Source of the DNA: an uncultured Clostridia bacterium
GTDB taxonomy: Bacteria; Bacillota; Clostridia; Oscillospirales; Ruminococcaceae
NCBI GenBank assembly: GCA_947630555.1
Contig: CANRIA010000007.1
Location: 17,205 to 81,204 of the forward strand
Direction: 5' to 3'
DNA length: 64,000 nucleotides
Shown: positions 25,534-35,252 of the stretch, in pieces
Position numbering within the stretch: the stretch's first letter is position 1
Layout of the letters: each line of letters starts with the position of its first letter
Translations under genes and position numbers: made by a program
The notes under the pieces: model-generated
What the model was told of the DNA's origin: nothing
The model's database searches: none
The model's input: only the letters and a program-made list of their open reading frames with translations

Positions 25534-26274
25534 ATGGCTATGATAGTTTACGGCTGGGGAAATGTGCTGAAGAAAAAGCAGTTTATGGGTTATCAGTATT
25601 GCTCAAGCTGCTGCGACTTCATGCCTGCGTATCTGGCTAAAGTTGTTTTTCGTATACACATATGCTACATACCGATATTCATGCTGACAAAGGGTCGTTA
25701 CATCTGCTGCGGCACTTGCGAGAGGGGCAAAGAGATATCAAAGCAAGAGTACAAAATGCTCAAATTCAACTACAAGGCGATGAGCAAATCGCAGGGCAAA
25801 AAGGCTTTTACAGAACTTTGTCAGATGTGCGACAGCCTGCCAAATTATTCGCCCGAAAATGTTGAGTATGTATACGGTCAGATAGCATCTTCCTACCCGA
25901 TAGCCGCGAACGAAGTGCTGCAAAACCACTACCGCGACCTTATCACCGCGCGTTTGCAGGTTATGGAAGCTTTGAGAGCGCGCAGTGCAGGAGCAGCGAT
26001 ACAGCAGCCTGCCGCCCCGAAAACTTTGCAGACGAGCGAAGAATGGACTTGCCCCAAATGTGGAAGTACAAATAAAGCAAAATTCTGCTCTAGCTGCGGT
26101 CAGGCAAAACCTGCGCCGACCATGGACGAAGTTCAGATACCGCAGGCAGCGCAGCAGGCACAGCCGCAAGAAAAGCCTGCTCCCGTTACAGTCTGCCCGA
26201 GATGCGGAAAAGAGGACAGCTCCGCGCCGTTTTTCTGTATGGCGTGCGGCGCACCGATGAACAAGCCGCAGTAA
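25534..26274 (+). CDS. Zinc-ribbon protein
   Basis: 246 aa. The N-terminal part has a Cys-rich site (YCSSCCDF and, after a hydrophobic stretch, CCGTCERG) like YIP/zinc-ribbon proteins. A helical middle follows. Two C-terminal rubredoxin-type ribbons are present: CPKCGSTNKAKFCSSCGQ and CPRCGKEDSSAPFFCMACG. This suits a protein- or nucleic-acid-binding adaptor; the partner is unknown. SD aaaggag. It ends before a hairpin terminator. Confidence 0.85.
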   Translation: MAMIVYGWGNVLKKKQFMGYQYCSSCCDFMPAYLAKVVFRIHICYIPIFMLTKGRYICCGTCERGKEISKQEYKMLKFNYKAMSKSQGKKAFTELCQMCDSLPNYSPENVEYVYGQIASSYPIAANEVLQNHYRDLITARLQVMEALRARSAGAAIQQPAAPKTLQTSEEWTCPKCGSTNKAKFCSSCGQAKPAPTMDEVQIPQAAQQAQPQEKPAPVTVCPRCGKEDSSAPFFCMACGAPMNKPQ

Positions 26275-26287
26275 AAATATTAAAAGC

Positions 26288-26320
26288 AAAAAGCACCGCA
26301 CTAAGCGATGCTTTTATTTT
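26288..26320. terminator. Terminator after the zinc-ribbon gene
   Basis: AAAAGCACCGC / GCGATGCTTTT stem with one internal mismatch pair and T/A runs on both sides; shared with the convergent membrane gene. Confidence 0.65.
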
Positions 26321-26333
26321 TATGTCTTAATGT

Positions 26334-26750
26334 CTAAGCGACCGTTCGGGCGGTCTTCTTGTTTTTCAGCTTTGCAATAAAGCTCAATATAATTGCCACA
26401 TTCAGCGCCGCGGCGTTCAGCATAACAGCCGCTATCACGCCCATGCTGTCTGCGCCATTTTTGTTGACTGCCTTAAACACGTGATAAAACAAAGGCTTTC
26501 TGCCAAACATGAATACCAAAACGGCAAATACTATAGTTAATACGACCGATAGATAATAACTGCCGCTTTTGCTTCGGTGTATGAAGAAGACAAGCTGTAC
26601 AAATAAATACACCGCAGAAAAAATTAAAAATGAAAAGACAGGGTGCAGAGCCGCGCCGAGAAACGCTGTAATATTAAACAGAAAGCCGCACAATAAGCAT
26701 TCAAAAAGCGTGACAGTAATATGTAAAATGCGGTCAGATAATTTTTGCAT
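26334..26750 (-). CDS. Membrane protein of unknown function
   Basis: 138 aa with four hydrophobic segments (ITVTLFECLLCGFLFNITAFLGAAL, FLIFSAVYLFVQLVFF, SVVLTIVFAVLVFMFG, GVIAAVMLNAAALNVAIILSFIA) and a basic C-terminus. No family recognised. Monocistronic, with repeat R1b upstream. Confidence 0.7.
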   Translation of the reverse strand: MQKLSDRILHITVTLFECLLCGFLFNITAFLGAALHPVFSFLIFSAVYLFVQLVFFIHRSKSGSYYLSVVLTIVFAVLVFMFGRKPLFYHVFKAVNKNGADSMGVIAAVMLNAAALNVAIILSFIAKLKNKKTARTVA

Positions 26751-26829
26751 CTCGTTCAGCCTCCGTCGCTATTGTATCACATTAAGGTGCGTTTTGTCAA
26801 TACATAAGGCAATATTTGCGCTCCATGCG

Positions 26830-27032
26830 CCTGTTTTCTTTTGGTGGAGACCCCTCACTAAAACTCATATATTTTTGGCGAGGGGTAATTATACTATATA
26901 ATACACGCAGAACTTACAACCTATAGAAGATTTATAAAGGCAAATTACCCCTCGCCAAAAACAATATAAAAGTCTTTGGAAAGGGGGTATGGGGAACAAC
27001 CTTTCTTCAGAAAGGTTTTCCCCAAAAAAGCA
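26830..27032. repeat. Structured repeat R1, copy b
   Basis: Inner arms TTTTTGGCGAGGGGTAATT and AATTACCCCTCGCCAAAAA are retained, and the right-end hairpin (GGGGAACAACCTTTC...GAAAGGTTTTCCCC) is intact. The left hairpin of copies a and c is missing. No gene. Confidence 0.7.
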
Positions 27033-27063
27033 AAGGAGAACGTCAAGCGTTCTCCTTATTATG

Positions 27064-27258
27064 TTATTCTTTTTTGTCGTTGCGGTGGAGCAGGTAAATT
27101 ATCGTTTCGCCGAGTATCCAGCCTATCGCGACCGCTATCACCCTGCCGACTTCAAACAGACCTTCGACCAGCCCCGTCTTGTCAAGCACGAATGTTATCA
27201 GCGCGAACAGACCTACAAAAACCACAAATCTTATAACTATCTTCAAGACCTTGTTCAT
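27064..27258 (-). CDS. Small membrane protein of unknown function
   Basis: 64 aa with two hydrophobic helices (VIRFVVFVGLFALITFVL and VGRVIAVAIGWILGETIIYLL) and a charged tail HRNDKKE. A good SD (ggaggtg) precedes the ATG. It lies 12 nt after the cellobiose phosphorylase stop and may be co-transcribed with it; no link in function is visible. Confidence 0.75.
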   Translation of the reverse strand: MNKVLKIVIRFVVFVGLFALITFVLDKTGLVEGLFEVGRVIAVAIGWILGETIIYLLHRNDKKE

Positions 27259-27270
27259 TGTGCACCTCCG

Positions 27271-29682
27271 TTATCTGCCGAGGGTTATCTTTACCTCGGT
27301 GTTGTCCGTCAGTTTGTCAGCCGCAAGGAAGTCGCCCTCTACCTTCTCGCCGTTTACAAGCATTGTCTTAACGCCGCTTTCAACATGGTCGGGATTTGAA
27401 ATCTCAATGTGAACATTCTTTCCTCTGAACTTCTTGTCAATGGTGAAGCCGTCCCACTTTGAGGGGATAGACGGGCTTATAACAAGACCATCAGCGTTCG
27501 GGCGCATACCGCAAATACCCTCAACACAGCCTACCATAACGGTTGAGCCCGTGCCCGTCAGCCAGTGAACGTGTGAACGTCCTGCAAAAGGCGAGCGTGT
27601 AGACTCTGTAAACTGACCGTGAACATACGGCTCCAGCACTCTTATTTCAGCCTTGTCGTTCATAGCCGCAGGCGAGCTTTCCATAAAGTATTCAAACGCC
27701 CTGTCGCCGTGACCGAGCAGAGATTCAGCCAGTATAGCCCAGCCCTGTGTCTGAGAGAATATACCGCCGTTTTCTTTAGTGTCGGGGTTGAATATGTGCA
27801 TAAGCGCGCCGTCAAAATAATGGTCAACATACGGCGGTTCCATTACCTTTACGCCATACGGTGTGTTGAGTATCTCGTGAACGCTGTTCATAGCCTTTTC
27901 AGCCTGCTCTTTTGTAGCAAAGCCCGAAATTACCGACCAGCTCTGCGGGTTGAGCCACATACTTGCCTCGGGGTCTTTCTTCGCGCCGACAATTGTGCCG
28001 TCTTCCCTTATGCCTCTTATGAACCTGTCCTCGTCCCAGCAAGCTGCAAGGCTCTCGCCCAGTTGCGGCTGTACCTTTTCAATATATGCAACATAGTCGG
28101 TGTCGTTCTTTTCCTGCGCATACGCCTTGATTATAGTCATCGCATAGTAAAGCTGGAATGCCACGAACGTTGACTCGCCCTTCTTGCCAAGGCGCAGGCA
28201 GTCGTTCCAGTCAGCGTGCAGACCGGCAGGCATAGAGTGCGCGCCGAGCCTGTTCATTGAAAATTCTATAGCCTTTTTAAGATGTTCATAAACGGTATCT
28301 TCGCCGCCGTTGGCATATACTATAACTTCATCTAAGAAAGCCTTGTTGCCGCTCTCGCCTATGTACTTGTATACCGTCGGGAACAGCCACAAAGCATCAT
28401 CAGCACGGTAGCAGGGGTGACCCGTTTCTTTTGCGTATACAGAGTTCTCGTCGTTCTCATCGGGGCAGTTTTCATGACCTGCATTGTGGTTGAACTTAAC
28501 AAGAGGCAGTCCGCCGCCGTTATCTACCTGCGCCGAGATCATAAACCTTATCTTGTCCGCGGCAAGCTCAGGGTCTATGTGTATAATACCCTGAATATCC
28601 TGAACGGTATCGCGGTAGCCGTAGCCGTTGCGCAGACCGCAGTAAATGAACGATGCCGCTCTTGACCATATAAACGTTATAAAGCACTGGTATGCGTTCC
28701 ATACGTTTATCATGTTGTTGAATTCTTCGCTCGGCGTTTTTACAACAAAGTTTTCAAGCTTGCTGTGCCAGTAATTTTTAAGCTCTTCTATCTCTTTGTC
28801 AGCCGTGCCGGATCGCTTGTAGGTACTGAGTATCTCTTCCGCCTCGGCATTGTTTCTCTGACCCAGAACATAAACAAGCTCAATGTCCTCACCGTCAGCA
28901 AGGGTAATATCGCTTTGCAGAGCGCCGCAGGCATTTGAGTTGTAGTTGAGAACATTGTCGCACTTTCCGCTCTCGACTGCAATAGGGTCGCTGTATGTTC
29001 TGTAAGGCCCTATAAAGCTGTCAAGGTTGCCGTTGTATGCAGTAACGTCAGCACCCACCATGCCGAAAAATCTTTCCCTGTGGTTAGATCCCGTGGCATC
29101 TTTGCCGCTGTTTTCGTTTATATGCTGTACTATCTTGTTGCCCTCAAAAGAAGTCCTCGTTATAAATAGGGTGTATTGCAGGTTTACCTGATCCTGCTCA
29201 TAATTGTTGTCGTTTGTAAATTCTATAAAGCCGTATGTAGAAAGCTTTCTTTCTCTGCCAGAGATGTTCTTTATCTTCGCGCGCCATACTTCATAAGTCT
29301 TGTTCAGCGGTACATAGTATGTTACTTCGGAAACTATGTTGTCATACTCAGCGCTGATAACTGTGTATGCAGTACCGTGGCGGCACTTTGACTTGTATGT
29401 GTCAAGCGGCTTGCCAACAGGCTGCCATGATGCCGACCAGTAGTCGCCGTTTTCGTTATCTCTTATGTACACATATCTGCCGGGAAGTGCCATGTTAGAG
29501 TTAAAGCGATAACGCGCAATTCTTCCGTTAGCGCCGCTCTGAACAAAGCTGTAGCCGCCTGCATTGTTTGAGATTATAGCTCCGTATGCAGGAGAGCCCA
29601 GGTAGTTTGCCCACGGTGCCGGGGTGTCCGGTCTTGTGATGACGTATTCCTTGTTTTCAAGGTCAAAATAGCCGTACTTCAT
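27271..29682 (-). CDS. Cellobiose phosphorylase, GH94
   Basis: 803 aa, close to the usual 810 for the family. Phosphorolysis of cellobiose to glucose 1-phosphate and glucose saves ATP in cellulose degraders. N-terminal beta-sandwich (MKYGYFDLENKEYVITRPDTP), helical linker, (alpha/alpha)6 barrel with GLRNGYGYRDTVQDIQG and the catalytic Asp in HADWNDCLRLG, then a C-terminal jelly roll. No signal peptide: cytosolic. Cellobiose rather than cellodextrin specificity is inferred from length and motifs. Confidence 0.94.
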   Translation of the reverse strand: MKYGYFDLENKEYVITRPDTPAPWANYLGSPAYGAIISNNAGGYSFVQSGANGRIARYRFNSNMALPGRYVYIRDNENGDYWSASWQPVGKPLDTYKSKCRHGTAYTVISAEYDNIVSEVTYYVPLNKTYEVWRAKIKNISGRERKLSTYGFIEFTNDNNYEQDQVNLQYTLFITRTSFEGNKIVQHINENSGKDATGSNHRERFFGMVGADVTAYNGNLDSFIGPYRTYSDPIAVESGKCDNVLNYNSNACGALQSDITLADGEDIELVYVLGQRNNAEAEEILSTYKRSGTADKEIEELKNYWHSKLENFVVKTPSEEFNNMINVWNAYQCFITFIWSRAASFIYCGLRNGYGYRDTVQDIQGIIHIDPELAADKIRFMISAQVDNGGGLPLVKFNHNAGHENCPDENDENSVYAKETGHPCYRADDALWLFPTVYKYIGESGNKAFLDEVIVYANGGEDTVYEHLKKAIEFSMNRLGAHSMPAGLHADWNDCLRLGKKGESTFVAFQLYYAMTIIKAYAQEKNDTDYVAYIEKVQPQLGESLAACWDEDRFIRGIREDGTIVGAKKDPEASMWLNPQSWSVISGFATKEQAEKAMNSVHEILNTPYGVKVMEPPYVDHYFDGALMHIFNPDTKENGGIFSQTQGWAILAESLLGHGDRAFEYFMESSPAAMNDKAEIRVLEPYVHGQFTESTRSPFAGRSHVHWLTGTGSTVMVGCVEGICGMRPNADGLVISPSIPSKWDGFTIDKKFRGKNVHIEISNPDHVESGVKTMLVNGEKVEGDFLAADKLTDNTEVKITLGR

Positions 29683-29757
29683 AATTTTTCACCTTTACCT
29701 TTTTATATTTTTTCGGCTGCCGCACACACAGCGCAAGCCGATATTTCCGTATATAAT

Positions 29758-29786
29758 ATTGTAACATAAACCGCTCGGTTTTGCAA
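29758..29786 (-). promoter_or_regulatory. Promoter of the cellobiose phosphorylase gene
   Basis: TTGCAA, 17-nt spacer, TACAAT on the minus strand. The leader also contains a GC-rich hairpin (cggcttgcgc...gcggcagccg) that could influence expression. Confidence 0.5.
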
Positions 29787-29814
29787 TAGCAATAAAAGCA
29801 CATTTAGTAATTTA

Positions 29815-30744
29815 TTAACCTGCCTGCGGAAAAATTACCGATATCCTCGTGCCAACGCCCAAAGTGCTCTCTACCTTTATATCGGCGTTGTGATATGCCG
29901 CGCCGTGCTTTACTATAGAAAGCCCCAGCCCCGTGCCGCCTATCTCTTTAGAATGGCTCTTGTTTACTCTATAGAACCTCTGAAAGATATGTTCTGTGTC
30001 CTCAGGCGGTATGCCTATGCCCGTATCGGAAACAGAAAGAACATTGCCGCTCTCGCCGCCGTATACCCTCACGGTTATCCAGCCGTTTTCTTTGTTGTAC
30101 TTTATGGCGTTGTCGCACAGGTTGTATATTATCTCGTCTATTATCTGCTCAACGCCTATTATGCTTACGTGCTCGCCCTCCAGCGTGAACTTTACGCCCC
30201 GTTTGTCGGCGGTGCTTTTCAGCTGCGATATAACAGCCGCACAGGATTCATACAGGTCTATCTGCTCTTTCTGCGCAGGCACGGCATCTTCGTCAAGCTG
30301 CGAGAGTTTCATTATATCCCCCACCAGCGTTATAAGCCTTTGCGTTTCGTCGTAAATATTCCCTGCAAAGCGGCTTATATCCTCCTGCTTTACAAGCCCG
30401 TTCTGTATTATCTCCGCAAAGCCCGAAATAGATGTCAGCGGTGTCTTCAGCTCGTGAGATACGTTCGCAGTAAATTCGCGCCTCATCTTGTCTTGTGCCT
30501 CGTGCTCTTTTTTAAGCTCGTTTTGCTGCTCTGTAAGTACCTTGCGCATATTCTCTGTCTCCGCAAGCATTTTCCTGCTTATCACGGTAGCAAGCACAAA
30601 TGCCAACACCGCCGTGAATATTATCCCTATGCCTGCAACAGCCCATGTCGGCAGCCCAAAATATGCAGACAAAGCCACAACAGCCGCCGCAAGCGCCGCC
30701 GTCAGAAATATGCTGAAAAAAATTCTCTCTCTCATAACTTTCAT
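29815..30744 (-). CDS. Sensor histidine kinase (PhoR-like)
   Basis: 309 aa. Two membrane helices lie close together (8-30 and 36-58) with almost no extracellular loop, then a coiled stretch and HisKA domain with phosphoacceptor SHELKTPLTSISGF. The HATPase boxes are CDNAIKYNKEN, VSDTGIGIPPED and GTGLGLSIVKHG. It signals to the adjacent response regulator, whose gene overlaps it by 4 nt. The missing sensor loop suggests that the stimulus comes from the membrane or from a partner protein. Confidence 0.95.
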   Translation of the reverse strand: MKVMRERIFFSIFLTAALAAAVVALSAYFGLPTWAVAGIGIIFTAVLAFVLATVISRKMLAETENMRKVLTEQQNELKKEHEAQDKMRREFTANVSHELKTPLTSISGFAEIIQNGLVKQEDISRFAGNIYDETQRLITLVGDIMKLSQLDEDAVPAQKEQIDLYESCAAVISQLKSTADKRGVKFTLEGEHVSIIGVEQIIDEIIYNLCDNAIKYNKENGWITVRVYGGESGNVLSVSDTGIGIPPEDTEHIFQRFYRVNKSHSKEIGGTGLGLSIVKHGAAYHNADIKVESTLGVGTRISVIFPQAG

Positions 30745-31424
30745 TTGTCTGTGTCTCCGCTTATCTTATAGCCTATGCCCCTTACCGTTTCTATAACGTC
30801 GCATGGCTTTAGTTTGTTTCTAAGTGTTCTCACATGAACATCTACCGTTCTGTTCTCTCCGTCAAACGCATATCCCCACACCTTGTTTAGTATCTGGTCT
30901 CGCGTAAGCACTATGTCTCTGCTTTCAAGCAGCAGGCAGAGCATCTCAAACTCTTTCAGCGTAAGGGTAATGTTTTTCTCTCCCACCTTTACAATGTGCT
31001 TTGAAGGGCACACATAAAGTTCGCCTATCCTGTATTCTTTCGAGTCCTCTCCGCCCTCGTCTGTACGCCGCAGCAGTGCTTTTATTCTCGCAATAAGCTC
31101 CATCATGCCAAAAGGCTTTGGCACATAGTCGTCAGCGCCCAGGTCAAGCCCTACCACCTTGTCATACTCGCTGCCCTTTGCGGTAAGCATCATTATCGGC
31201 GTTTTCTTTGTCGCCTTTGCCTGCCTCAGCTTTTTCAGTATGCTAAGACCGTCCTCCTCAGGCAGCATAATGTCCAGCAGTATCATGGTCGGCAGTTCGT
31301 TTTCCATAGACGCCCAGAAGTCCGAAGGCTTTGCAAACCCGACCGTCTTCATACCGGAACTATTCAGCGTGTACACCACAAGCTCTCTTATGCTGTTGTC
31401 GTCCTCAACAAGATATATCATCAC
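30741..31424 (-). CDS. Response regulator, OmpR/PhoB type
   Basis: 227 aa. The receiver has phospho-Asp in ILLDIMLPEEDG and the conserved Lys in VPKPFGMMEL. A C-terminal winged helix ends with NRTVDVHVRTLRNKL. Cognate partner of the 30744 kinase (ATGA overlap). The Dtd gene lies one base upstream of its start region, giving a five-gene minus-strand run from 33632. Confidence 0.96.
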   Translation of the reverse strand: MMIYLVEDDNSIRELVVYTLNSSGMKTVGFAKPSDFWASMENELPTMILLDIMLPEEDGLSILKKLRQAKATKKTPIMMLTAKGSEYDKVVGLDLGADDYVPKPFGMMELIARIKALLRRTDEGGEDSKEYRIGELYVCPSKHIVKVGEKNITLTLKEFEMLCLLLESRDIVLTRDQILNKVWGYAFDGENRTVDVHVRTLRNKLKPCDVIETVRGIGYKISGDTDK

Positions 31425-31425
31425 A

Positions 31426-31878
31426 TCACCCTATTTCAGCCGTGTCAAGCACTATAGTAAAAGGCCCGTCGTTCACAAGCTCTACTTTCATATCCGCTCC
31501 GAAAACGCCCTTTTGCACGCAGCCGTCAATGCGCTCATCTACACATCTGCAAAAGTATTCATAAAGTTCATTCGCTAAGTCCGGCGCAGCCGCTTTTATA
31601 AACGAAGGTCTGTTGCCTTTCTTGCAGTCTGCATATAATGTGAACTGCGATACCGCAAGCACGTCGCCGCCTATGTCGTTTATTGAAAGATTCGTCTTTC
31701 CGTTTTCGTCCGAGAATATCCGCAGCTTTGCAAGTTTGTCTGCAAGCCTTTCGCAGCGGCTTTTGTCATCGCCCTCACCTGCCCCGAAAAGCACTAAATA
31801 TCCGTTTCCTATGCTGCCTGTAACAGCGCCTTCAACGGTAACGCTTGCCCTGCTCACCCTTTGTATAACGATTTTCAT
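31426..31878 (-). CDS. dtd: D-aminoacyl-tRNA deacylase
   Basis: 150 aa, typical length. It removes D-amino acids from charged tRNA. Diagnostic motifs are [17 protein letters not shown] and the cis Gly-Pro stretch [10 protein letters not shown] near the C-terminus. Its start overlaps the epimerase stop. Confidence 0.96.
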   Translation of the reverse strand: MKIVIQRVSRASVTVEGAVTGSIGNGYLVLFGAGEGDDKSRCERLADKLAKLRIFSDENGKTNLSINDIGGDVLAVSQFTLYADCKKGNRPSFIKAAAPDLANELYEYFCRCVDERIDGCVQKGVFGADMKVELVNDGPFTIVLDTAEIG

Positions 31879-32735
31879 TATCTTACCTCTATATCGTATC
31901 TGTATTCAAACACCATGCCGCTCTCCAGCATAACAGCGTGCGGCTTTTCTTCAATGTTTTCAAATGCATCATCGCAGTATACGGGAACCGAAGTCCACGG
32001 CTCCAAGCACACAAACGCCGCATTGTTATTCCCTGTTACAGACCACACCGCAATGCAGTCGGAATCGGGATAATACAAAGTAACGCTTCTTTCGCCCTTG
32101 TCGCTTTTAAGCGAAATACTCTCCGACATCGGCATATTCTTCATAATAACGTCGTGGTCGAAAAGCTCCCTGCTAAGCGGCAGTTTGTTTTCGCCGCAGA
32201 TTATCGTGCGCATACAGTCGCCCACCGTCTGCTCAATTATCTCGTTCTGCTCGTATTCAACATAATAGTCATCAAATTTAAGCCCATCTTCCAACGGGCA
32301 GTTGAATGCAGGGTGTCCGCCTAGGTAAAAATACATATTCTCCTTGCCTGTGTTCTTCACCACGCATTTTGTCACCAGCCTGCCGTTTTCAAAAAAATAC
32401 TTGACCGTCAGTTTAAACGGGTACGGGTACTGCGAAAGCGTTTCTTCATTTTCACAAAGAGCAAATTCGCAAAAGCCCTCGCCGCTTTCGCAAGGAGTAA
32501 ACTCCATATCTCTCGCAAAGCCGTGGTTGGCTTTCATAGCGTACTCCTTGCCGCCTGCTTTATACTTTTTGCCGTTTGGCGAACATATGAACGGGAAAAG
32601 CAGCGGCGCGTGCCTGTTCCATGCCTCTCCGGCCTGCCATATGTACTCTGTGCCATTATAGATAAGCGAATTCAGTTCCGCCCCGAACGATGATATTTTT
32701 GCGGTCATCTCTCCGTCTCTTATTGTGTACAGCAT
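31878..32735 (-). CDS. Aldose 1-epimerase family protein
   Basis: 285 aa galactose mutarotase-like beta-sandwich enzyme. Family marks include [10 protein letters not shown], the catalytic-region His in [15 protein letters not shown], and [11 protein letters not shown]. The YeaD/LacX branch is likely from these motifs. It would act on free or phosphorylated hexoses. Adjacent genes abut directly, so it is part of a polycistronic unit. Confidence 0.9.
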   Translation of the reverse strand: MLYTIRDGEMTAKISSFGAELNSLIYNGTEYIWQAGEAWNRHAPLLFPFICSPNGKKYKAGGKEYAMKANHGFARDMEFTPCESGEGFCEFALCENEETLSQYPYPFKLTVKYFFENGRLVTKCVVKNTGKENMYFYLGGHPAFNCPLEDGLKFDDYYVEYEQNEIIEQTVGDCMRTIICGENKLPLSRELFDHDVIMKNMPMSESISLKSDKGERSVTLYYPDSDCIAVWSVTGNNNAAFVCLEPWTSVPVYCDDAFENIEEKPHAVMLESGMVFEYRYDIEVR

Positions 32736-33632
32736 TTAATCCAAGTCCTTTCTGCTTTTCTTTTCCCAGCGCGATTTTGCAGGCTTTTCAAATCGCCTCG
32801 CAAATATTCCCCAAGTGATGTATAGTATAGCCCCTGCCAAAAAGCCTATAACTATCGGCAAAAACAAAAGCCATATGTAGCCCAGTATGCCAAGAGGCGG
32901 CCGTTTGAAAATGCAAAGCAGCCAAGTTGCAATAAAGCACGCCGCTGCGCCTGCCGCACCCGTAACGCTTGCCCAAGTGCCGCTGTCGCTCTCGCAGTGG
33001 TAGCCTATCATAAATGCGGCTATCATCAGGCTGTCGCATATGCAAAGGGGTATCAGCGGTCGGTAGTCTTTGCCTTGCTTTGCAAACGTTAGTATGTATA
33101 TCAAGGCAACAAAAACGCACACCGCAGCCGCAGCCAAGCAGCAAATTATCTCGTATTTTCTGCGTTTTATATATGCCGCCTGCAAAACCTTGCTCCTCTC
33201 CGAATATTCCCTCGCGTAGTCGGCCGCGCCCTCTATCGAAGAAAACCTATTTAAAAACACCTGAGAAATTTCTTCAAGCCGCCTTGCCGCATCACGCTTT
33301 TTAAGAATCTTTTCCGCCCTGTCGGCTTCCTCGCGCAGGCTTTGATATTCCGCTCTCAGCTTTTTGTCTGCCTCTGTCTTTAGCCTGTCTATTTCCGACT
33401 TTTTCTCCGTCAAATTTTTTAGCCTCAGCGAGCATATTTCCAAACGCTTTTCGCTGTCAGAGTAATCGCCAAGCTCTTTAAAGAGCTCAACAAGCCGCTC
33501 CAGCTGTGCAATTGCCTCTGTGCCATCGCTGCCTGCATATGCAATTTCGCTCATAAGGTGGCACGCCTGATAATATTTTTCAGCCGTCAGACCTTCCTGC
33601 ATTTCGTTAATTTCGTTGTTCGTATCCGGCAT
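32736..33632 (-). CDS. Membrane protein with N-terminal coiled coil, unknown function
   Basis: 298 aa. Residues 1-165 are helical and charged (LTEKKSEIDRLKTEADKKLRAEYQ). Four hydrophobic segments follow (IICCLAAAAVCVFVALIYILTF through PIVIGFLAGAILYITWGIF), with a basic end KSRWEKKSRKDLD. No known motif. First gene of the run with the epimerase, dtd and the two-component genes; upstream is repeat R3a. Confidence 0.8.
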   Translation of the reverse strand: MPDTNNEINEMQEGLTAEKYYQACHLMSEIAYAGSDGTEAIAQLERLVELFKELGDYSDSEKRLEICSLRLKNLTEKKSEIDRLKTEADKKLRAEYQSLREEADRAEKILKKRDAARRLEEISQVFLNRFSSIEGAADYAREYSERSKVLQAAYIKRRKYEIICCLAAAAVCVFVALIYILTFAKQGKDYRPLIPLCICDSLMIAAFMIGYHCESDSGTWASVTGAAGAAACFIATWLLCIFKRPPLGILGYIWLLFLPIVIGFLAGAILYITWGIFARRFEKPAKSRWEKKSRKDLD

Positions 33633-33698
33633 AGTTTCACTTCCTTATAATATTCGCGCTTACGCGCCCACTGGAGTGGGTTCACCGCTCCACAGTAC

Positions 33699-34526
33699 GC
33701 AAAGGTTTAAAGTCTTGTCAAGAAAGGAAAAGTTTTCGGTCAAGCCTTTTTCAAAAGGGTCGCAGGGGTACGGGGGCAGCGCCCCCGAAAACACAACGTG
33801 CGCTCCGCAAATGGGTGTAGCGGTCGTAAACGACCGCTGGGGAAGAATTATTTCGCTTTTAATTTTGGGGGCGAAATAATTCTTCAGGCGTTCCCAACGG
33901 GAACGCTACGCCCATGCAAGAGAGGGCGTTCCCTTTGAGAAGACCCGACTATTTTCCCTGCGCGCGCTTGCGTGCGCAATAGCGATTTGTATTTTCGCTG
34001 CTTTCGCAGCAGCCTGCGGAGCCGTTCACCGCCCTCTGTACTTCGGTTTTCTTCTCATTTTGAGTGTGCCATGCGTTTGTGCATATATTAAACTGTAACT
34101 TTTCAGCGAGTGCGTTTAACCGCTCCACAAAACAACTCTACTCCCTCAAATCATAAACGCCAACCCCTTCGTGCTGCTAGAAGAATATTCTGCCAGCCAC
34201 CTTTTCCTTTGGGGAGGCTGGTGGGAAGGGAATTTATTAAGTCTATTATATAAAAACTTTTCACTTCGTTTGGCGTTCCATAATGGAACGCGGAAAGAAA
34301 GCGTTGCGCTACAACAAGGGAAATCCCTCTCTTGCAGGGATTTCCCTCTTGAAAAACAGTCCACAGGACTGTTTTTCAATTCACCCTTTGCGGAGCGCCT
34401 GCCGTATGGGGATTTCGCCGTCTGCGGACGGCGACAAAGGGCTTCCGCCCCTTGACCCTGATGACCCTTTTGAAAAAGGGTCAATCGAAAACTTTTCCTT
34501 TCTTGACAAGACTTAAAACCTTTGCG
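33699..34526. repeat. Modular inverted repeat R3, copy a
   Basis: About 0.83 kb. The left end has TTGTCAAGAAAGGAAAAGTT and continues through ttcggtcaagcctttttcaaaag; the right end is its inverse. Between them lie hairpin modules seen in other copies, such as gggcgttccc pairs, AAAAACAGTCC...GGACTGTTTTT, and tgcgcgcgcttgcgtgcgca. The ORFs of 156-158 codons in it are palindrome artefacts. The gap 33633-34732 contains no other supported feature. Confidence 0.75.
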
Positions 34527-34732
34527 CATTATGGCGTTCAATGTGTGCGCTCCATGCGCCGCGCGTAAGCGCATATTTATATCAACACAATAATTAAAAT
34601 GAGTCTGATTATTTATACGCATTTCTTCATATTATAATTATACCGAAAAATGCCGCCGATGTCAACCTTGCAAGCACAAAAAGCGCTCCGCATATTTGCG
34701 AAACGCTCCGACCACTTTTAACTGCCCTGCCA

Positions 34733-35239
34733 TCAAGACTTTTGTATATCTGAAAACTCCACGCTCAGCCTGTTTTCAATGCTCAGCGAAATAAGCCTGC
34801 CGCCGCTGTCGGTTCGTAAAATATACTCGCCGCACGGAGCCTCACCCCTCAGCATTACCTCGTCGCCGTCACTTTCGCCCTTTACCGACGACGAATTTGC
34901 CGCGTGATCCAAACATTCCGTCACCGATGCAGCCACCGAGCCCACAGGCATTTTGCCGCGTTCTATCTGCTGCGAAAGACCCGAGAACTCAACAGCATAG
35001 CTCTCGCCGAACGTCTTCACCGTCATGTCGCAAATGGTCTCGGGCTGAGAAAACCTCACCGTCCATACACCGCTCTCATCGCGGCAAAGGTCTGCGCAAT
35101 AGCTTTTCTCTCCGTCAGTCACCTGCGCCGTGCAAACCTTGGGTATCTCGGGCTTTACCTGCACATCACTGCCTGAGCAGCCAACCGCCGTGCACGAAAG
35201 CATAGCCAGCGCTGCCAGCCCTATGAATCTTTTCTTCAA
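34733..35239 (-). CDS. Small lipoprotein of unknown function
   Basis: 168 aa; a TTG start at 35239 (MKKRFIGLAALAML) is chosen because ggggtg lies 6 nt upstream, while the longer track start overlaps the upstream gene. Lipobox TAVGCSGSD follows the signal peptide. The mature part is short, acidic and beta-rich, possibly a LolA-like or DUF-type lipoprotein. Downstream neighbour of the NAD(P)HX repair gene, and possibly co-transcribed. Confidence 0.75.
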   Translation of the reverse strand: MKKRFIGLAALAMLSCTAVGCSGSDVQVKPEIPKVCTAQVTDGEKSYCADLCRDESGVWTVRFSQPETICDMTVKTFGESYAVEFSGLSQQIERGKMPVGSVAASVTECLDHAANSSSVKGESDGDEVMLRGEAPCGEYILRTDSGGRLISLSIENRLSVEFSDIQKS

Positions 35240-35252
35240 ACAAAGCACCCCG

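Noticed and set aside
34146-34622. 158-codon ORF on the minus strand and its plus-strand partners (34171-34516)
   Set aside because: They lie wholly inside R3a palindromes, have no SD and mirror each other on opposite strands; similar ORFs appear in other R3 copies.
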